From Paracoccaceae bacterium (GTDB taxonomy: Bacteria; Pseudomonadota; Alphaproteobacteria; Rhodobacterales; Rhodobacteraceae): DNA of 6,983 bases. The position numbers and the translations under genes were made by a program. The DNA is taken from NCBI GenBank assembly GCA_012036325.1, contig JAAUPC010000186.1, positions 1-6,983 of the forward strand, given 5' to 3'. Shown here piece by piece: positions 5,690 through 6,983 of the stretch (its first letter is position 1; each line of letters starts with the position of its first letter). The notes beneath the pieces were generated by a model, which saw nothing but the letters and a program-made list of their open reading frames with translations, did not search any database and was not told the DNA's origin.

Positions 5690-6043
5690 ATGGCTGATAT
5701 CACGGTGAAGGCGGCCTATGGGTCGGTGGTCGAGGATGAGGGATTTCTCTTCGTGGGCTTTGCCGAAGGGGAAGAAGAGGACGAAGGCTATGTCTTGTTC
5801 CGTCAGCCCCTTGGCGGTGGGCCAGTCTGGTTTGAGGTCAACGACGAAGCCTTTGGTGCCGAGAATGCGGTGGCGGGGGTGACACTTGGGCCGAAGGGGT
5901 TTGAGGTGGCCTTGCGGCCGGAACTGGCAGCGGCGTTTGGGTTTGCGACCTCGGTGGCCGTGAAGATCGGGCCGGGGTGTGAGGACGCCGCCCCGGCGCT
6001 GGAGGCGCTGCGCGACATGCTGGGCGGGCTTTGGCCGACCTAA
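5690..6043 (+). CDS. Small acidic protein, possible Imm10-family immunity protein
   Basis: A 117-residue soluble, acidic protein with no signal peptide or membrane segment. An acidic cluster (26-32, E-G-E-E-E-D-E) is followed by a hydrophobic strand, Y34-V-L-F-R-Q. Then come V46-W-F-E-V-N-D, G63-V-T-L and G69-F-E-V-A-L strands, and a C-terminal helix (about 99-114). This order (F-V-G-F-A, a [Y/F]-V-L-[F/L]-Q-R-like strand, a W/Y-x-E-V-N-D strand, an L-x-P-x-x-F/L-x-[V/L] strand and a terminal helix ending near L-x-x-L) resembles what I know of Imm10 immunity proteins. That assignment is from memory of the family and is tentative. Start ATG 5690 has GAGGGG 8 nt upstream, overlapping the hemF stop, so co-transcription or translational coupling with hemF is likely. 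No toxin gene is visible. Its stop (6041-6043) overlaps the stop of convergent mnmD. Confidence 0.8.
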   Translation: MADITVKAAYGSVVEDEGFLFVGFAEGEEEDEGYVLFRQPLGGGPVWFEVNDEAFGAENAVAGVTLGPKGFEVALRPELAAAFGFATSVAVKIGPGCEDAAPALEALRDMLGGLWPT

Positions 6044-6702
6044 AGCTGGCCGGTCGTCATGTGCCGTTTGCGGCCAAAGCCAGGTTGGCGGGTGACGGTG
6101 AAACCCGCGGCGCCCAGGCTTTGTCGGACATGGCCCGCCGCTGTGTAAGTGGCGAAGGTGCCGCTGGGGGCGGTGTGGCGGGCGACCTCCTCCATCAGGT
6201 CAGGCGACCAGAGTTCGGGGTTTTTCGCCGGGGAAAAGCCGTCAAGGAACCAGGCATCGGCGCGGCCTTGCCAGTGGGGCAGCGTTTCGCGGGCGTCACC
6301 GATGAGGATTTCGGCGGTCAGGTTCGGGAAATGCAGGGTGCGGGCGCCACTGGACCATTGGGTCAGGAAGCCCTCGGCCACTGGCGCGGTTTCGGGGAAG
6401 GCCTGCAGCGCGCGGGCGATGTCTGTTGCGGGCAGGGGGAAAGCCTCAAAGCTGGTGAAACGCAGGTGGTCGTCGCCTTGATGGGCCAGAACGGTGGCGA
6501 GGAGGTTGAGGCCGGTGCCAAATCCAAGCTCGGCGATCTGGAAGCCGTCGCGGAAGCGGGCGGGCAGGCGGTTCCCGGCAAGGAACACGTGGCGGGTTTC
6601 GGCAAGGCCGCCGCCGAGTGAGAAATACGGATCATCGAAGCGGCGCGAGACGGGGATGGTGTCGTCGCGCCAGTCCAGTTCGGGGTGGTTTGCTGCGGGC
6701 AT
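6040..6702 (-). CDS. mnmD: tRNA 5-methylaminomethyl-2-thiouridine(34) methyltransferase, stand-alone MnmD
   Basis: MnmD uses SAM to methylate the aminomethyl group (nm5 to mnm5) on wobble uridine 34 of tRNAs for Glu, Lys, Gln and others. It corresponds to the N-terminal half of E. coli MnmC. The 220-residue protein has the SAM motif E58-L-G-F-G-T-G-L-N66, an acidic E86 after strand 2, G135-D136-A-R-E and D149-A-W-F-L-D154-G-F-S-P-A-K-N-P-E-L-W165. The C-terminal region reads A-T-Y-T-A-A-G-x-V-R, then G-F-G-R-K-R-x-M, as is typical for this family. Start ATG 6702 has AAGGA about 10 nt upstream. The frame open to 6855 adds 51 Pro/Arg-rich residues that are antisense to the divergent oxidase remnant, so it is rejected. 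The stop codon (6040-6042) overlaps the stop of the convergent small gene. The divergent neighbour appears to be the partner oxidase, now truncated. Confidence 0.94.
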   Translation of the reverse strand: MPAANHPELDWRDDTIPVSRRFDDPYFSLGGGLAETRHVFLAGNRLPARFRDGFQIAELGFGTGLNLLATVLAHQGDDHLRFTSFEAFPLPATDIARALQAFPETAPVAEGFLTQWSSGARTLHFPNLTAEILIGDARETLPHWQGRADAWFLDGFSPAKNPELWSPDLMEEVARHTAPSGTFATYTAAGHVRQSLGAAGFTVTRQPGFGRKRHMTTGQL

Positions 6703-6746
6703 CGGCGCTAGTCCTTTGCGCCTGTTGATGGGTCTGGGGCGGGCGA

Positions 6747-6881
6747 ATGGCAAGGGTCGATGTGACGGTGCGTGGGGCGGGGATCTTCGGGCTGTCGGTG
6801 GCCTGGGTTGCTGCGATCTGGCGGGTGGAGCGCGAGGCTCCTCTCGTCTATCCACGTGTGCGAACGCAGACGCGAGTATAG
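6747..6881 (+). pseudogene. FAD-dependent oxidoreductase (MnmC2-like) N-terminal remnant
   Basis: ATG 6747 opens a 44-codon frame. Its first 22 or so residues are a textbook FAD-binding Rossmann start: a beta strand V-D-V-T-V-R, then G10-A-G-I-F-G15 (G-x-G-x-x-G), then L-S-V-A-W. After about residue 22 (roughly 6810-6817) the expected helix and second strand with an acidic end are missing. The frame becomes Arg-rich and stops at 6879-6881. Intact members of this family are roughly 330-400 residues. The position, divergent from mnmD with a 44-bp gap, strongly suggests the oxidase half of the bifunctional MnmC system (cmnm5 to nm5). Identification rests on a short stretch plus context; another DAO-family oxidase is possible. 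The break looks like a deletion or insertion junction. Confidence 0.65.
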
Positions 6882-6983
6882 CGCAGCGGTTTCGGCTCGC
6901 TCAGCACGCTGAAGAAGCGAGGCGGCAAACTGCTCGGGCACTGGCCAGAACCGTGATTGATCGACGGGCCGCGCGAAGTGCAG
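6818..6983. other. Unidentified sequence beyond the oxidase breakpoint
   Basis: This stretch does not continue the oxidoreductase in any frame. On the minus strand one frame is open from the window edge (6983) leftward through the junction, with a stop at 6708-6710. Its portion outside the remnant reads plausibly as the tail of a soluble helical protein (for example P-E-Q-F-A-A-S-L-L-Q-R-A-E). The only internal start is GTG 6941, so any such gene would begin outside the window. A plus-strand frame is also open here, so open frame alone is weak evidence. Two inverted repeats are present: an imperfect 7-bp pair at 6856-6862/6865-6871 and CTCGCT/AGCGAG at 6896-6901/6916-6921. I recognise no insertion-sequence end or transposase. 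Confidence 0.35.

Noticed and set aside
6708..6941. Minus-strand open frame of 77 codons as a complete gene
   Set aside because: Its only start is an internal GTG without clear support, and most of its length is antisense to the oxidase remnant. It is mentioned only as a possible tail of a gene entering from outside.

Overview
The window is high-GC bacterial DNA. Its protein set looks like an alphaproteobacterium of the Rhodobacterales/Rhodobacteraceae type. This is judged from the character of the ClpS, HemF, RsmC-like and MnmD proteins and their tight gene packing; no database search was possible. Almost all of it is ordinary housekeeping chromosome. The right-hand end is different: it looks like a rearrangement breakpoint.

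Layout, left to right. (1) 1-1056, minus: the N-terminal 352 residues of a secreted D-alanyl-D-alanine carboxypeptidase (peptidase S11, DacA/DacC type), running off the left edge. (2) 1253-1960, minus: a HAD-superfamily hydrolase, upstream of the carboxypeptidase with a gap of about 200 bp. (3) A divergent control region of about 110 bp, then a plus-strand cluster: clpS (N-degron adaptor of ClpAP), a 4 x 15-bp tandem repeat, an RsmC/RlmG-like rRNA guanine-N2 methyltransferase broken by one extra C in a C6 tract, and a short-chain dehydrogenase (SDR) lacking the catalytic lysine. (4) 4333-4725, minus: a small cysteine-containing lipoprotein whose stop codon directly abuts the SDR stop. (5) 4817-6043, plus: hemF (oxygen-dependent coproporphyrinogen III oxidase), then 12 bp later a small acidic protein resembling Imm10-type immunity proteins. 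(6) 6040-6702, minus: mnmD (tRNA mnm5s2U34 methyltransferase), whose stop overlaps the stop of the previous gene. (7) 6747 onward, plus: the first ~22 residues of an FAD-dependent oxidoreductase, very probably the MnmC2 partner of MnmD, after which homology stops and unidentified sequence runs to the window end.

Functionally the genes are a mix of cell-wall trimming (carboxypeptidase), regulated proteolysis (ClpS), translation-apparatus modification (rRNA and tRNA methyltransferases) and aerobic haem synthesis (HemF). I see no CRISPR array, tRNA, rRNA, complete transposase or recognisable defence system. The items most worth a second look are the truncated mnmC2-like gene and its junction, the single-base frameshift in the methyltransferase, the SDR with a missing catalytic lysine, the orphan Imm10-like gene, the in-register repeat between clpS and the methyltransferase, and the two convergent gene pairs with no intergenic DNA.
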